Source of the DNA: Neomicrococcus lactis | Lineage (GTDB): Bacteria > Actinomycetota > Actinomycetes > Actinomycetales > Micrococcaceae | Direction of reading: 5' to 3' | Length of the DNA stretch: 64,000 nt | Assembly: GCF_014200305.1 (NCBI RefSeq) | Contig: NZ_JACHBL010000001.1 | Coordinates: 1,550,001-1,614,000, forward strand | Shown: piece by piece, positions 1 to 9,370 of the stretch | Numbering within the stretch: position 1 is the stretch's first letter | Layout: the number at the start of each line of letters is the position of its first letter | The notes under the pieces: generated by a model | The model's input: the letters and a program-made list of their open reading frames with translations, nothing else | Databases searched by the model: none | Told to the model about the DNA's origin: nothing | Program-made: the position numbers and the translations under genes

Positions 1-1116
1 CTCGACGAGCGCTTCGCGCTCTTCAAGTGGTAGGAACGCAGCTTCAGCGGCGTTGAGGGTGAGTTCAAGGAGATCGTCGAGGTCGTAGTCGAATGCCTCC
101 ACCAAGAGCTCGAACTCGTCAGAGATCGTAGTGCCGCTCATCAGACGGTTGTCCGGGGAGATCGTCACGTTGAAGCCCGTTTGGTACAAGAGATCAATCG
201 GATGCGTCTCGATACCGTCACCGAACTGGGCTACAGCACCAGTCTGAAGGTTGGAGGAAGGGCAGATTTCCAGGGCAATGCCGCGATCGCGGACCCACTC
301 GGAAAGCGTTCCCAGAGTCACCAGGCCGGTGTTCTCGTCAGCCACTTCGCCGTCGTCGTCCGTGCCGCCGAACTCCACCGTGATGTCCTCAGCGATGCGC
401 ACGCCGTGGCCCAAGCGCAAAGCGCGGCCCACGAGGAGAGCTTCCTTGATGGATTCCAGTCCTGCAGCCTCACCGGCGTGAACCGTGGTGGGGAAGAAGT
501 TCTCGGCCAACAGGTCAAAAGCTTCTTTGTGACGGGATGGCAAGAAGCCATCTTCGGCGCCAGCAATGTCGAAGCCGCAAACGCCGGCATCGCGGTACTG
601 AAGAGCCAACTTGGCAACCTCAACACCGTTGTCAGCGTGACGCATAGCGGTGATGATCTGACCCACCTGAATACGTGCGCCGGCGTCGAGAACGGAATCT
701 ACGCCTTCGTCGATACCCTGCTGAACAGCCTCGATAGCGTCTGCCATCGTCAAGCCGTTCTTGGTGTGCTGCTCTGGAGCCCAACGCACTTCGCCGTAGA
801 TCACACCATCTTCAGCGAGGTCTTCAACGAATTCGCGAGCAACGCGGACTAGTCCTTCTTTGGTCTGCATGACAGCAATGGTGTGGTCAAAAGTTTCTAG
901 GTAGCGCTCAAGCGAACCGGAATCTGCAGACTCCAGGAACCACTCTTCGAGTTCTTCTGCAGTGTTTGCCGGGAGCTCGTGTCCAATTTCCTTCGCCAGA
1001 TCAATGATGGTCTGCGGGCGCAGTCCACCATCCAAGTGATCGTGGAGGGAAACTTTGGGGAGGTCGCGGAAGTCGAAATCGGGGGAATAGGCCGTGAGAA
1101 TCGTTTCATCAGTCAC
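1..1116 (-). CDS. add: Adenosine deaminase, 3' end cut by window
   Basis: Deaminates adenosine and deoxyadenosine to inosine forms in purine salvage. The frame runs from a GTG at 1116 and is still open at base 1, giving 372 residues, so probably only a short C-terminal tail is missing. Metal ligands appear in LHDHLDGG (His25 and His27), with HAGEAAG near residue 213, EICPSS near 280 and SPDN near 320. These are the usual zinc and catalytic blocks of the ADA family. It is the last visible gene of a minus-strand run that also carries thymidine phosphorylase, cytidine deaminase and a nucleoside ABC importer, which supports nucleoside use. The GTG start is chosen because the family N-terminus begins directly after it; the Shine-Dalgarno is weak. 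Confidence 0.92.
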   Translation of the reverse strand, partial: MTDETILTAYSPDFDFRDLPKVSLHDHLDGGLRPQTIIDLAKEIGHELPANTAEELEEWFLESADSGSLERYLETFDHTIAVMQTKEGLVRVAREFVEDLAEDGVIYGEVRWAPEQHTKNGLTMADAIEAVQQGIDEGVDSVLDAGARIQVGQIITAMRHADNGVEVAKLALQYRDAGVCGFDIAGAEDGFLPSRHKEAFDLLAENFFPTTVHAGEAAGLESIKEALLVGRALRLGHGVRIAEDITVEFGGTDDDGEVADENTGLVTLGTLSEWVRDRGIALEICPSSNLQTGAVAQFGDGIETHPIDLLYQTGFNVTISPDNRLMSGTTISDEFELLVEAFDYDLDDLLELTLNAAEAAFLPLEEREALVE

Positions 1117-1183
1117 GGTTTCAGCCTAGTGCGTTCTCGGCCGACTTGATACCAACCAGCGAAGAAGTGTCAGCGTTTTCTGA

Positions 1184-1888
1184 CTACGTTTCCAGCCGAG
1201 GTCGAGGACCGGAGGTTCCGTCCCCATCAGCTTCCGCAGGTTTTTCATGCCGGAGCACCTCGACGCCGGACACATCCTTCTCAATATTCCGGCCCAAACG
1301 GGTCAAAATGAAGTTCATCACCCGGTCCAGAAGATAGCCCAAAATGATGGCCACCAAGATGGAAATGACGATCCCTAGCAACTTGTTCTGGTGCATCCAA
1401 TGACCGGCAACTGCCCCCACGGCACTCGAATATGTAGCCCAGGTCAGGCATCCAAAAGCGTCCAAGAGGGAAAAACGCTTCAGCGGAAAGTGCGTTGCTC
1501 CCGCCGTAAAGTTCACCGCTACGCGGCCCACCGGAATATAGCGCGCGGTGAAGAGCAATAGCGCCCCACGACGCATGAGCTCATGGTGTGCGAAGTGAAA
1601 CGCTTTTTGGGCGCGAGGAGTGCGCATCCACTTCCAGCGTTCGGTACCCACCGCGCGGCCCATGCGGTACGCCACTTGGTCGCCGCAAAAAGCTCCGGCA
1701 GCTCCCACGAGCACCAACACCACAATGTTCGGCGTTCCCGACGTCACGGCCACCGAGGCCAACGCAACGATCAGGGATTCGCTGGGTACAACGGGAAAGA
1801 AGCCGTCAATGAAGCAAAACACAAAAAGTGCAGGCAACACCCACCAAACGGATGATGCCATGATGATGGCTTCATTGACGGCTTCCAT
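1184..1888 (-). CDS. DedA/SNARE-associated family membrane protein
   Basis: A 234-residue integral membrane protein of the DedA family. These proteins are linked to lipid carrier (undecaprenyl phosphate) recycling and membrane homeostasis. The N-terminal hydrophobic stretch is followed by FFPVVPSE (about residues 30-37), the DedA signature region, then GAAGAFCGDQVAYRMGR and FTARYIPVGRVAVNFTAG, the conserved Arg-containing loop (about 115-132). The C-terminus has another pair of hydrophobic helices and a charged tail. It sits 67 bases upstream of add and 35 bases after deoA in the same orientation, so it may be co-transcribed with the salvage genes, although the family has no known role in nucleoside metabolism. 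Confidence 0.85.
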   Translation of the reverse strand: MEAVNEAIIMASSVWWVLPALFVFCFIDGFFPVVPSESLIVALASVAVTSGTPNIVVLVLVGAAGAFCGDQVAYRMGRAVGTERWKWMRTPRAQKAFHFAHHELMRRGALLLFTARYIPVGRVAVNFTAGATHFPLKRFSLLDAFGCLTWATYSSAVGAVAGHWMHQNKLLGIVISILVAIILGYLLDRVMNFILTRLGRNIEKDVSGVEVLRHEKPAEADGDGTSGPRPRLET

Positions 1889-1923
1889 AAGCCCCTACAA
1901 TCCTGAGATGAGCTAGCTCGAAA

Positions 1924-3237
1924 CTAGCGAGAAATTCTGTCCAAGATTAGTGCGGTTGGCTGATAATTTCCTGATGCCTCGATCGCGAAGCTGCCCTCCA
2001 GCGCTTCCTGCGCGCGAGCAAACTTCTCTGGGGTGTCCGTCAGCAAGGTGTAGATCGGCTCGCCCTTCTTGACCGTGTCGCCTGGCTTGGCGTGCATGCG
2101 AACACCAGCACCGGCCTGAACAATGTCTTCCTTCCGTGCACGACCAGCGCCCAGGCGCCACGCGGCTACACCAACGCTCATGGCGTCCATCTTCGTCACG
2201 ACGCCATCCTGCTGCGCCACGATCACTTCGGACTCCTTGGCCACTGGCAGCACTGCGCGTGGGTCGCCACCCTGAGCCTCGATCATGCGGTTCCAGACAT
2301 CCATTGCCCGGCCGTCCTTGAGTGCTGCGGCAGGATTAGCGTCCGTGACACCAGCTGCTGCAAGCATTTCTTCGGCAAGCTTGACCGTCAGCTCAACGAC
2401 GTCGGCTGGACCGCCACCGGCAAGAACCTCAACGGATTCTTCAACCTCAATGGCGTTGCCTGCCGTGAGACCAAGCGGGGTGTCCATGTCCGTGACAAGG
2501 GCGACTGTGTTGACGCCAGCGTCCGTGCCGAGGTCCACCATGGTGCGGGCGAGCTCGCGAGCGTCCTCGAGATTCTTCATGAACGCTCCGGAGCCCACCT
2601 TGACGTCGAGCACCAGCGCGCCCGTGCCTTCGGCAATCTTCTTGCTCATGATGGAAGACGCGATGAGCGGGATAGCTTCTACTGTCCCCGTGACGTCGCG
2701 CAACGCGTAGAGCTTTTTGTCGGCAGGAGCCAAGCCGGTTCCTGCAGCGCAGACGACCGCTCCCACCTCCTGAAGCTGAGCCAGCATTTCCTCATTGGAC
2801 AGCGCTGCACGCCATCCCGGGATGGACTCGAGCTTGTCCAGGGTGCCGCCAGTGTGGCCAAGACCGCGACCGGAAAGCTGAGGAACAGCCACGCCGAAGA
2901 CGGCGACGAGTGGAGCCAACGGAAGCGTGATCTTATCCCCCACGCCGCCGGTGGAGTGCTTGTCTGCGGTCGCCTTCACGCCACCTGCAGGCGTGCGCAG
3001 CGACGAGAAGTCCATGCGCTCACCCGAAGCAATCATCGCGGCGGTCCAGCGGCTGATCTCTTCGCGGTTCATGCCATTAAGCAAGATCGCCATATTCAGC
3101 GCAGACATCTGCTCGTCGGCAATGATGCCACGCGTGTACGCGTCGATGGTCCAGTCGATCTGCTCGGGAGACAAGATCCCTTTGTCTCGCTTGACGCGAA
3201 TGATGTCTACGGCGTCAAAGTTTTCAGCGGTGCTCAC
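1924..3237 (-). CDS. deoA: Thymidine phosphorylase
   Basis: Cleaves thymidine with phosphate to thymine and deoxyribose-1-phosphate in the cytoplasm. The 437-residue length is normal for the family. The phosphate-binding segment KHSTGGVG lies at 93-100, and the family signature spans 122-141 (SGRGLGHTGG then TLDKLESIPG). The start is a GTG at 3237 preceded by GAGGAG with a six-base spacer. It follows cdd by 73 bases. That gap holds a small GGGGC/GCCCC hairpin with a T-rich tail on the minus strand, a possible weak attenuator. Together with cdd and the ABC importer it forms a pyrimidine nucleoside catabolic unit. Confidence 0.96.
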   Translation of the reverse strand: MSTAENFDAVDIIRVKRDKGILSPEQIDWTIDAYTRGIIADEQMSALNMAILLNGMNREEISRWTAAMIASGERMDFSSLRTPAGGVKATADKHSTGGVGDKITLPLAPLVAVFGVAVPQLSGRGLGHTGGTLDKLESIPGWRAALSNEEMLAQLQEVGAVVCAAGTGLAPADKKLYALRDVTGTVEAIPLIASSIMSKKIAEGTGALVLDVKVGSGAFMKNLEDARELARTMVDLGTDAGVNTVALVTDMDTPLGLTAGNAIEVEESVEVLAGGGPADVVELTVKLAEEMLAAAGVTDANPAAALKDGRAMDVWNRMIEAQGGDPRAVLPVAKESEVIVAQQDGVVTKMDAMSVGVAAWRLGAGRARKEDIVQAGAGVRMHAKPGDTVKKGEPIYTLLTDTPEKFARAQEALEGSFAIEASGNYQPTALILDRISR

Positions 3238-3310
3238 AAGGTCTCCTCAAAAATTGGGGCCGCAACATCTAGTGCTAGTGCCCCTGCACAAGTCTTCATG
3301 CTCAAATTGT

Positions 3311-3721
3311 TTACTTGCCGAGGTTGCGCGGACCAAAAGCGTCCGGCAACAAGTAATCCATGTCCCGCACTCCATGCGGGGTCATGATTTCAAAGTCGTC
3401 TGCAGAGTGCTCAAACAGCAGCTGGCGGCAGCGGCCACACGGCATGATGATGTCCTCGTCGCCATTGACGCAATAGAAAGCGCGAAGCTTTCCACCGCCG
3501 CCCATGTGCAACTCCCCCACCATGGTGCATTCAGCACACAACACCACGCCGTACGCGGCGTTCTCGATGTTGCAGCCAGACACCACACGACCATCGCTTG
3601 TCAGCGCCGCAGCGCCCACGGAATACCCCGAGTACGGGGCATAAGCTTGGGTCATTGCGGCACTAGCCGCCTCTTTAAGGCGCTGCCAATCAGCGTCCGC
3701 AAGCTGCGTCGTCGTCATCAA
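3311..3721 (-). CDS. cdd: Cytidine deaminase
   Basis: Converts cytidine and deoxycytidine to uridine forms. The 136-residue length matches the small homotetrameric type. Zinc-binding residues are visible: Cys62-Ala-Glu64 (catalytic Glu) and Pro-Cys95-Gly-Arg-Cys98. The conserved N-terminal APYSGYSVGAA (28-38) and the GCNIENAAYG substrate segment (49-58) are present. The gene lies only seven bases downstream of the second ABC permease, so it is almost certainly in the same operon, feeding imported nucleosides into salvage. Confidence 0.97.
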   Translation of the reverse strand: MMTTTQLADADWQRLKEAASAAMTQAYAPYSGYSVGAAALTSDGRVVSGCNIENAAYGVVLCAECTMVGELHMGGGGKLRAFYCVNGDEDIIMPCGRCRQLLFEHSADDFEIMTPHGVRDMDYLLPDAFGPRNLGK

Positions 3722-3728
3722 AAAATCC

Positions 3729-5012
3729 CTAGCCCTTCACGTAGGCGATACCGGCGGCCGCTGGGCCGCGCGACTTCCCCACGAGACCCGCAACGGCCAC
3801 GATGGTGACCACGTACGGGAGCATGATGAGGAACTGGCTTGGTACCGGCGTGCCCAGGATGGAGAGCACAAACTGAAGGTTGGTAGCGAAGCCGAACAAG
3901 AGGGCAGCGAAGAACGCGCCGATAGGGTTCCAACGGCCGAAGATGAGAGCCGCAAGAGCGATGAAGCCCTGGCCAGCGGTCATTTCCTTCGAGAAGGAAC
4001 CGGAAGATACAAGCGTGAAGAACGCGCCACCAAGACCGGCAACAGCACCACCGTAGAGGGTGTTGAGGTAGCGGGTGCGGTTCACGTTGATACCCACGGT
4101 GTCAGCGGCGGTTGGGTGCTCGCCAACGGCGCGGACGCGAAGGCCCCACTTGGTCTTGAAGAGTGCATACCAGATGCCGATCACGGCGAGGTACATCAAG
4201 TAGCCAACGATGGTCTGGTTGAACAGGATAGGTCCGAAGATCGGGATATCAGCCAAGACCGGGATGCGGATGGTCTCGAAGTGCACCGGGCTATTGAGCG
4301 TCTCAGCGTTGTCAGCGAGGACCTGCGAGAACAAGAAGCTCGTCAAGCCGGTGACCAGCACGTTGAGCACCACGCCCACGATGATCTGGTTCACCACGTA
4401 CTTGATCGAGAACACGGCCAAGACCAAACCAACCAAAGTACCGGCGGCCATGGCGCAGATGAGGCCCACCCATGGGCTCTGCGTGAGGGTGGCGCCCACC
4501 GCTGCGGCAAAAGCGCCCGCGAGAAGCTGACCCTCGATGGCGATGTTGACGATGCCCGCACGCTCGCAGAGCACGCCGGAGAGGCTACCGAAGATGAGCG
4601 GCGTCGCGAGGGTGAACGAACCAGCGATGAGGCCGGACAAGAACACGTTCGGGGTGTTAGCGGATCCGATGACCCAGACGAGGAACGCGGCCACAAAGAT
4701 CGCAGCGAAGGCCCAGCCCACCCACGAGTAGATGATGCCCTTCTTCGCCGTGGTGTAGAGGGCGTAGGCGGCGAGAGCTACCAGGAGGATCGAGAAGATC
4801 CACCCCCACAGAGCAGTGTTGGCCGAGATCGCTGGGATCTGAATGGAATCGCCCGCATTGGAGATACCGAACTGCGCGGTAGTTCCTGGGTTGCGAAGGG
4901 CGAAGACCACCAGGCCGATGAGCGCCAAGATCGCCATAGCAATGGGGCCACCCCAGTTGCGAATAACAGTTTTATTGGTGGACACAGGGGGTTCAAGAGT
5001 TACTGCGCTCAT
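3729..5012 (-). CDS. Nucleoside ABC transporter permease (NupC/YufQ-like)
   Basis: A 427-residue inner-membrane permease of the branched-chain amino acid/ribose/nucleoside (BPD_transp_2) class. About ten hydrophobic segments are visible. The cytoplasmic coupling loop has the family's GLRVRAVGEHPTAADTVGIN stretch (about residues 294-313), which contacts the ATPase. The N-terminus carries an extra 40-80 residues with additional helices compared with short permeases. Its ATG overlaps the stop of the upstream permease by four bases (ATGA), showing translational coupling. The neighbours (BMP lipoprotein, double-NBD ATPase, cdd, deoA) make nucleosides the likely substrate. Confidence 0.9.
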   Translation of the reverse strand: MSAVTLEPPVSTNKTVIRNWGGPIAMAILALIGLVVFALRNPGTTAQFGISNAGDSIQIPAISANTALWGWIFSILLVALAAYALYTTAKKGIIYSWVGWAFAAIFVAAFLVWVIGSANTPNVFLSGLIAGSFTLATPLIFGSLSGVLCERAGIVNIAIEGQLLAGAFAAAVGATLTQSPWVGLICAMAAGTLVGLVLAVFSIKYVVNQIIVGVVLNVLVTGLTSFLFSQVLADNAETLNSPVHFETIRIPVLADIPIFGPILFNQTIVGYLMYLAVIGIWYALFKTKWGLRVRAVGEHPTAADTVGINVNRTRYLNTLYGGAVAGLGGAFFTLVSSGSFSKEMTAGQGFIALAALIFGRWNPIGAFFAALLFGFATNLQFVLSILGTPVPSQFLIMLPYVVTIVAVAGLVGKSRGPAAAGIAYVKG

Positions 5013-6325
5013 GCTGCACCTCCGGCGGCTGCTTGAGCGGCCCGCTTCTTCGCGCGCTTGGCACCTGCATTGAGGCCAAACATTGCGCGAACCAGTGGAG
5101 GTGCCGCGATGAAGAGAACAATGAAGGACTGGACTACCAGCACGATGTCGATAGGAACACCGGTTTCAGTCTGCATGCCAACGCCACCAGCGCGGAGAGC
5201 GCCGAAGAGCAGACCTGCGAACAAGGTGCCGAGCGGCTTGGAGCGGCCCAAGAGGGCCACCGTGATGGCGTCGAAACCAAAGGTTGCGGCGATGCCGACC
5301 GTCAGTGCGTGCTCAGTTCCGGAGATCTGCGCGACACCTGCGAGGCCCGCGAGAGCACCGGCGACCACCATAGCCACGATGTAGCCCTTGGAAACATTCA
5401 TGCCCGACGTGCGTGCGGCGGCTGGGTTTGCGCCTACAGCTCGCATTTCAAAGCCAACCGTGGAGCGGTTGAGCAGCCACCAGCAGAAGACGACGGCGGC
5501 CAGAGCGATGATAAAGCCAAGGTGCAAGCGGAAGTTATCACCCAAAATGAGCGGCAACTGCGCGGATTCCGGAACGATCGGCGAAATGGGGTTGTTCGAG
5601 CCCGGACGAAGCCAAGACGGCAGGGTTAAGAAGTAGGCAACCAAGTTCAACGCGATGTAGTTGAGCATGATGGTCACGATCACTTCGTGGGCACCCGTGC
5701 GAGCCTTGAGGAAACCGGCGATGCCAGCCCACAAACCGCCGCCGAGGATACCGGCCAGGATCACCACCACGAGGTGAAGACCTACAGGAAGGTTCCACGA
5801 GAAGCCCACGTATGCGGCTAGCGCGGCACCAATGACGATTTGGCCCTGCGCACCGATGTTGAACATGCCGGCACGGAACGCCATCATCACGCCGAGCCCG
5901 GCGAGTATGAGCGGCGTGGCCACCGTCAAGGTTTCCGTGAGCGGGTAGATCATGTCCCCGAAATTGCGGCCCTTGGAGTTGAAGATGGACGACTCAAAGA
6001 GCGCTCCGTAGGCACTCGAAACGGCCTTCCACGCTGCGGTGAGAGTGTCCCCCGGTTGCGCAAAGAAGTACGACGACGCTGCTGCCACATCGGGGTCGGT
6101 CAAAATGATGAGAATCGCACCGAAAATGAGGGACGCGACAATCGCCAGTACGGAGACCAGACCGCCACCGTTCACGATGCGGGAGAAAACCGACTTGTGA
6201 GGTGTCTCTGGGTCAGCGTTTGGATTCGTCGCTGCTGCGGCAGCGGCAATCTGCTCCCCGGCAGCTGGTGCTGGTTGTGCGTTGTCTGGGCCAGTTGCTG
6301 GCGCCGGAAGCGGGGTCTCGCTCAT
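5009..6325 (-). CDS. Nucleoside ABC transporter permease (NupB/YufP-like)
   Basis: A 438-residue permease and partner of the gene that follows. The first 50 residues are a Pro/Ala-rich cytoplasmic tail, followed by multiple membrane helices and the coupling loop FEMRAVGANPAAARTSGMNV. The C-terminus is Lys/Ala-rich and presumably cytoplasmic. It overlaps both neighbours by four bases (ATGA junctions at 6322-6325 and 5009-5012), the usual arrangement for a coupled transporter operon. Assignment to nucleoside rather than sugar transport rests on the BMP-type binding protein and on the salvage enzymes downstream. Confidence 0.9.
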   Translation of the reverse strand: MSETPLPAPATGPDNAQPAPAAGEQIAAAAAATNPNADPETPHKSVFSRIVNGGGLVSVLAIVASLIFGAILIILTDPDVAAASSYFFAQPGDTLTAAWKAVSSAYGALFESSIFNSKGRNFGDMIYPLTETLTVATPLILAGLGVMMAFRAGMFNIGAQGQIVIGAALAAYVGFSWNLPVGLHLVVVILAGILGGGLWAGIAGFLKARTGAHEVIVTIMLNYIALNLVAYFLTLPSWLRPGSNNPISPIVPESAQLPLILGDNFRLHLGFIIALAAVVFCWWLLNRSTVGFEMRAVGANPAAARTSGMNVSKGYIVAMVVAGALAGLAGVAQISGTEHALTVGIAATFGFDAITVALLGRSKPLGTLFAGLLFGALRAGGVGMQTETGVPIDIVLVVQSFIVLFIAAPPLVRAMFGLNAGAKRAKKRAAQAAAGGAA

Positions 6326-7902
6326 CGCGTTTCTCCTGCAGTTGGGGTGTCTTCGTCAGACGTTAAAGTGTTTTGTGTATCAGCTCGAGTGGCGTCAGCG
6401 TCTTCCGCGGACATGCCGGCCATCATGAGGCCCAGCGTGTCACGATCGGTATCGCCAGCGACGATACCCATGAGCTTGCCCTTGTAGAGCACCGCGATGC
6501 GGTCTGCGAGCTCAATGACTTCGTCGAGTTCGGTGGACACGATGATGACCGGAGTACCGGCGTCGCGCGCCTTGACGATGCGTGAGTGCAAGAACTCGAT
6601 CGATCCAACGTCCACGCCGCGCGTGGGCTGGGAAGCAATAAACAGCTCGAGCGGACGGGAAAGCTCGCGAGCCATGGCAACCTTCTGCTGGTTACCGCCC
6701 GAGAGCGTTCCCACGGCGCTTTGTGGCGACTGCGTGCGCACGTCAAACTCTTGAACGAGCTTGAAAGCGTTTTTGTCCACAGCGCTCGGGCGCATGGCCA
6801 AGCCACGAGCGAATGGCTTGCGGTCGTATTGGTTCAACACGAGGTTCTCGGCCACCGTGAATTCACCGATGAGTCCATCCGTGCTGCGGTCTTCCGGAAC
6901 AAAGCCAACGCCTTCGTTGATGATGTCCTTGACCTTTTGGCCCACGAGTTCGCGGCCGTTGAGCTGAATGGAACCGTGAACATGTGGAAGCAGTCCCATG
7001 ATGGCTTCGGTCAGTTCTGTCTGACCGTTGCCTTGAACTCCAGCGACGGCCAGAATTTCGCCGTCGAAGACTGAGAAGGACACGTCATCCACCACACGGG
7101 TGCCGTTGTGGTCCAAGACCGTGAGGTTCTTGACGACAAAACTTTCTTCGCCGAGCTTCGGCGGATTCTTCTCTTGGTGCAGGTCAACGCTGCGACCCAC
7201 CATGAGGGATGCAAGTTCCGTAGCCGGAGCGGATGGATCCGCAGTGCCAACGACCTTGCCGCGACGGATGATGGTGACCTTGTCCGAGATCGCCTTAACT
7301 TCACGCAGCTTGTGGGAAATGAAGACGATGGACTTACCGCTAGTTTTGAGCTGGTAGATGATCTCAAGTAGCTCGTCAGTTTCTTGAGGCGTGAGCACTG
7401 CAGTGGGCTCATCCAGGATCAAGACTTCAGCGTCACGAACCAACGCCTTGATGATTTCTACACGCTGCTGGACTCCCACGGGAAGTTCTTCCACGAGAGC
7501 GTCTGGGTCAACGTCAAAACCGTAACGGTCAGAGATCTCGCGGATCTTCGCGCGAGTCTTTTCGAGGTCAAGCTTTCCAGCAACTCCGGTGTATTCGGAT
7601 CCAAGCGCCACATTCTCGGCCACAGTGAAGACCGGGATTAACATGAAGTGCTGGTGCACCATGCCAATGCCTGCAGCCATCGCTTCACGGGGTCCCGAAA
7701 AGTTGACCTTCTTGTCGTCGAGGAGCACTTCGCCGCTAGTGGCCTCATACAAGCCAAACAACACATTCATCAGTGTTGACTTGCCGGCACCGTTTTCACC
7801 CAACAGGGAATGTACTTGCCCAGCCTCCACCAAGAGATTGATGTTGTCATTAGCGGTGAAGTCACCAAATTTCTTGGTGATTCCCCTCAGTTCCAGCTTC
7901 AT
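6322..7902 (-). CDS. Nucleoside/sugar ABC transporter, double ATPase (NupA/YufO-like)
   Basis: A 526-residue protein with two tandem nucleotide-binding domains that powers the two permeases. The first domain has Walker A GENGAGKS (35-42), and Walker B with LILDEPTAVLTP near residue 165. The second domain has the degenerate P-loop GVQGNGQTE near 290 and the signature LSGGNQQKVAMAREL near 400. The pattern of one normal and one degenerate Walker A is typical of the RbsA/YufO group. The C-terminal 30 residues are acidic and Thr-rich. It follows the binding-protein gene after a 131-base gap that contains a strong hairpin. Confidence 0.94.
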   Translation of the reverse strand: MKLELRGITKKFGDFTANDNINLLVEAGQVHSLLGENGAGKSTLMNVLFGLYEATSGEVLLDDKKVNFSGPREAMAAGIGMVHQHFMLIPVFTVAENVALGSEYTGVAGKLDLEKTRAKIREISDRYGFDVDPDALVEELPVGVQQRVEIIKALVRDAEVLILDEPTAVLTPQETDELLEIIYQLKTSGKSIVFISHKLREVKAISDKVTIIRRGKVVGTADPSAPATELASLMVGRSVDLHQEKNPPKLGEESFVVKNLTVLDHNGTRVVDDVSFSVFDGEILAVAGVQGNGQTELTEAIMGLLPHVHGSIQLNGRELVGQKVKDIINEGVGFVPEDRSTDGLIGEFTVAENLVLNQYDRKPFARGLAMRPSAVDKNAFKLVQEFDVRTQSPQSAVGTLSGGNQQKVAMARELSRPLELFIASQPTRGVDVGSIEFLHSRIVKARDAGTPVIIVSTELDEVIELADRIAVLYKGKLMGIVAGDTDRDTLGLMMAGMSAEDADATRADTQNTLTSDEDTPTAGETR

Positions 7903-7954
7903 GCTTTGCCCTTGCTCTTCCCGTGCTAGGTAGCGAAAACGAACGGCGACACGA

Positions 7955-7998
7955 GTGCGCCGCCCGCCCTGACCAACGGGTCAAAACGGGCGGCGCAC
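7955..7998 (-). terminator. Strong hairpin between binding-protein and ATPase genes
   Basis: A 12-bp perfect stem (GTGCGCCGCCCG at 7955-7966 pairs with 7987-7998) encloses an inner TGACC/GGGTCA stem. There is no long U-run after it, so it is more likely a partial terminator or mRNA 3' stabiliser than a full stop. This position, directly after a lipoprotein gene and before its ABC genes, is a common way to make more binding protein than transporter. Confidence 0.6.
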
Positions 7999-8033
7999 TG
8001 TGCAAACGATTAGCCTGTGCAGGCCGCTTTCAA

Positions 8034-9158
8034 TTACTTGTTAGCGGAAGCAGACTCAACCTTGACCTTGCCGGAAATGATATCCGCCTTCAAGGTTTCA
8101 AGCTCAGTCTTGAGTTCCGCAGGAACCTTCGAGTCGAATTCGTGGAACGGAGCCAAGGACACGCCTTCGTTCTCCAAGTTTCCAACATAAGCTTCGCTCT
8201 TGAAGTTTCCTTCGACGTCAGCCTTGAGAACGTCTTCAACGGACTTGCCCATTTCCTTCACGACGGAAGAAAGGATGAATTCCTTGCCGGAAGACAGGGA
8301 CTCGTAGCCATCGAGGTCAACCCAAATCACCGAGGTGTCCTTGCCGGACTTCTTCAGTTCCTTGACGGCGTCGATGGTGCCAGCGCCAACTGGGCCAGCA
8401 ACTGGCATCACGATGTCAGCGCCTTCGTTGACGAAGTTGATGGTGTTGGTCTTGCCCTTTTCCTTGTTGGAGAAGTCGCCGGTGAAGGTACCGGTCTTCT
8501 TCGCCTTGTCCCAGCCAAGAGCCTTGACAGACTTGCCCTTTTGCTCGTTGTAGTAAGCAACGCCGTCAACGAAACCGTCCATGAAGATGGTGACGGTTGG
8601 GATCTGCATGCCGCCGTAGGTGGCAACCTTGCCGGTCTTCGTCATGCCAGCAGCCAAGTAGCCAGCCAAGAAAGCAGCTTCGTGGGTGTTGTAGACGATT
8701 GGCTTGACGTTGTCCGTGAACTCAGGATCGTTGTAGTCAACGATTGCAAAGTGAGCGTCAGGGTTTGCCTTAGCAGCAGCCTTGGTGGCGTCACCGAGGT
8801 TAAAGCCAACCGTGACAGTCAAGTTGCAGCCACCGCGAACCATGGAGTTGAGGTTCGGTCCGTAATCAGTTGCTGCCTTGGATTCGGCTTGCTTGGTCTC
8901 AATACCGAGATCAGCCTTTGCCTTCTGCAAACCGTCGTAAGACGCCTGGTTGAAGGACTCGTCATCGAAGCCGCCTTCGTCAGAAACGATGCAGCCGGTG
9001 AAGTCCTTTGCGTTTGCATTGGTGCTACCGGATGCGGACGCAGAGCTACTGTTCGAAGCAGTTGGTGCAGCTCCACAACCGGAAAGGGTCATTGCTGCAA
9101 CGCTGAGTGCGGCAGCGGTGAGAGTGATCGAGCGCTTAAGGGGGCTCTTAACGGTCAT
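8034..9158 (-). CDS. BMP-family nucleoside-binding lipoprotein
   Basis: A 374-residue extracytoplasmic substrate-binding protein of the BmpA/Med/PnrA family, which binds purine and pyrimidine nucleosides. The lipoprotein signal has a basic start (KSPLKRS), a hydrophobic core and the lipobox LSGC with lipidated Cys28. A Ser/Ala/Asn-rich linker (29-50) leads to the mature domain, which opens with CIVSDEGGFDDESFNQASYDG, close to the family's conserved nucleoside-contacting segment (DxGGxxDxSFNxxxxxG). The gene starts the operon. AGGAGG lies close upstream of its ATG at 9158. Confidence 0.93.
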   Translation of the reverse strand: MTVKSPLKRSITLTAAALSVAAMTLSGCGAAPTASNSSSASASGSTNANAKDFTGCIVSDEGGFDDESFNQASYDGLQKAKADLGIETKQAESKAATDYGPNLNSMVRGGCNLTVTVGFNLGDATKAAAKANPDAHFAIVDYNDPEFTDNVKPIVYNTHEAAFLAGYLAAGMTKTGKVATYGGMQIPTVTIFMDGFVDGVAYYNEQKGKSVKALGWDKAKKTGTFTGDFSNKEKGKTNTINFVNEGADIVMPVAGPVGAGTIDAVKELKKSGKDTSVIWVDLDGYESLSSGKEFILSSVVKEMGKSVEDVLKADVEGNFKSEAYVGNLENEGVSLAPFHEFDSKVPAELKTELETLKADIISGKVKVESASANK

Positions 9159-9339
9159 CTAGATTCCTCCTGGAACCGGACAAGAATGGAGAGACAGGAT
9201 GTTTCCTGAGAGCCCCATCCGAAACATGTCGCCAAGCTGGCAAGCAGCTGTTAACGGATCGAGCCTGTCAAACAATACCCAATGTCAGCGGTGGAGACTA
9301 GCCTCACAACCGGACTCTGAAGCAATTGAAGCAGAATTG

Positions 9340-9353
9340 TTACCTTACGGTAA
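9340..9353. promoter_or_regulatory. Palindrome upstream of the nucleoside operon
   Basis: TTACC-TTAC-GGTAA is an inverted repeat with 5-bp arms about 180 bases before the binding-protein start, in the 248-base gap before the M20 gene. It could be an operator for the salvage operon. No regulator gene is adjacent, so the partner is unknown. Confidence 0.3.
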
Positions 9354-9370
9354 TCAACAACGGAAGCCGA

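Noticed and set aside
2092-3387. 431-codon plus-strand frame opposite deoA
   Set aside because: It is antisense to a clear thymidine phosphorylase and arises from GC-biased third positions; no domain is visible.
7923-9209. 428-codon plus-strand frame opposite the BMP lipoprotein gene
   Set aside because: Antisense shadow of a well-supported gene, with no recognisable domain or ribosome binding site.
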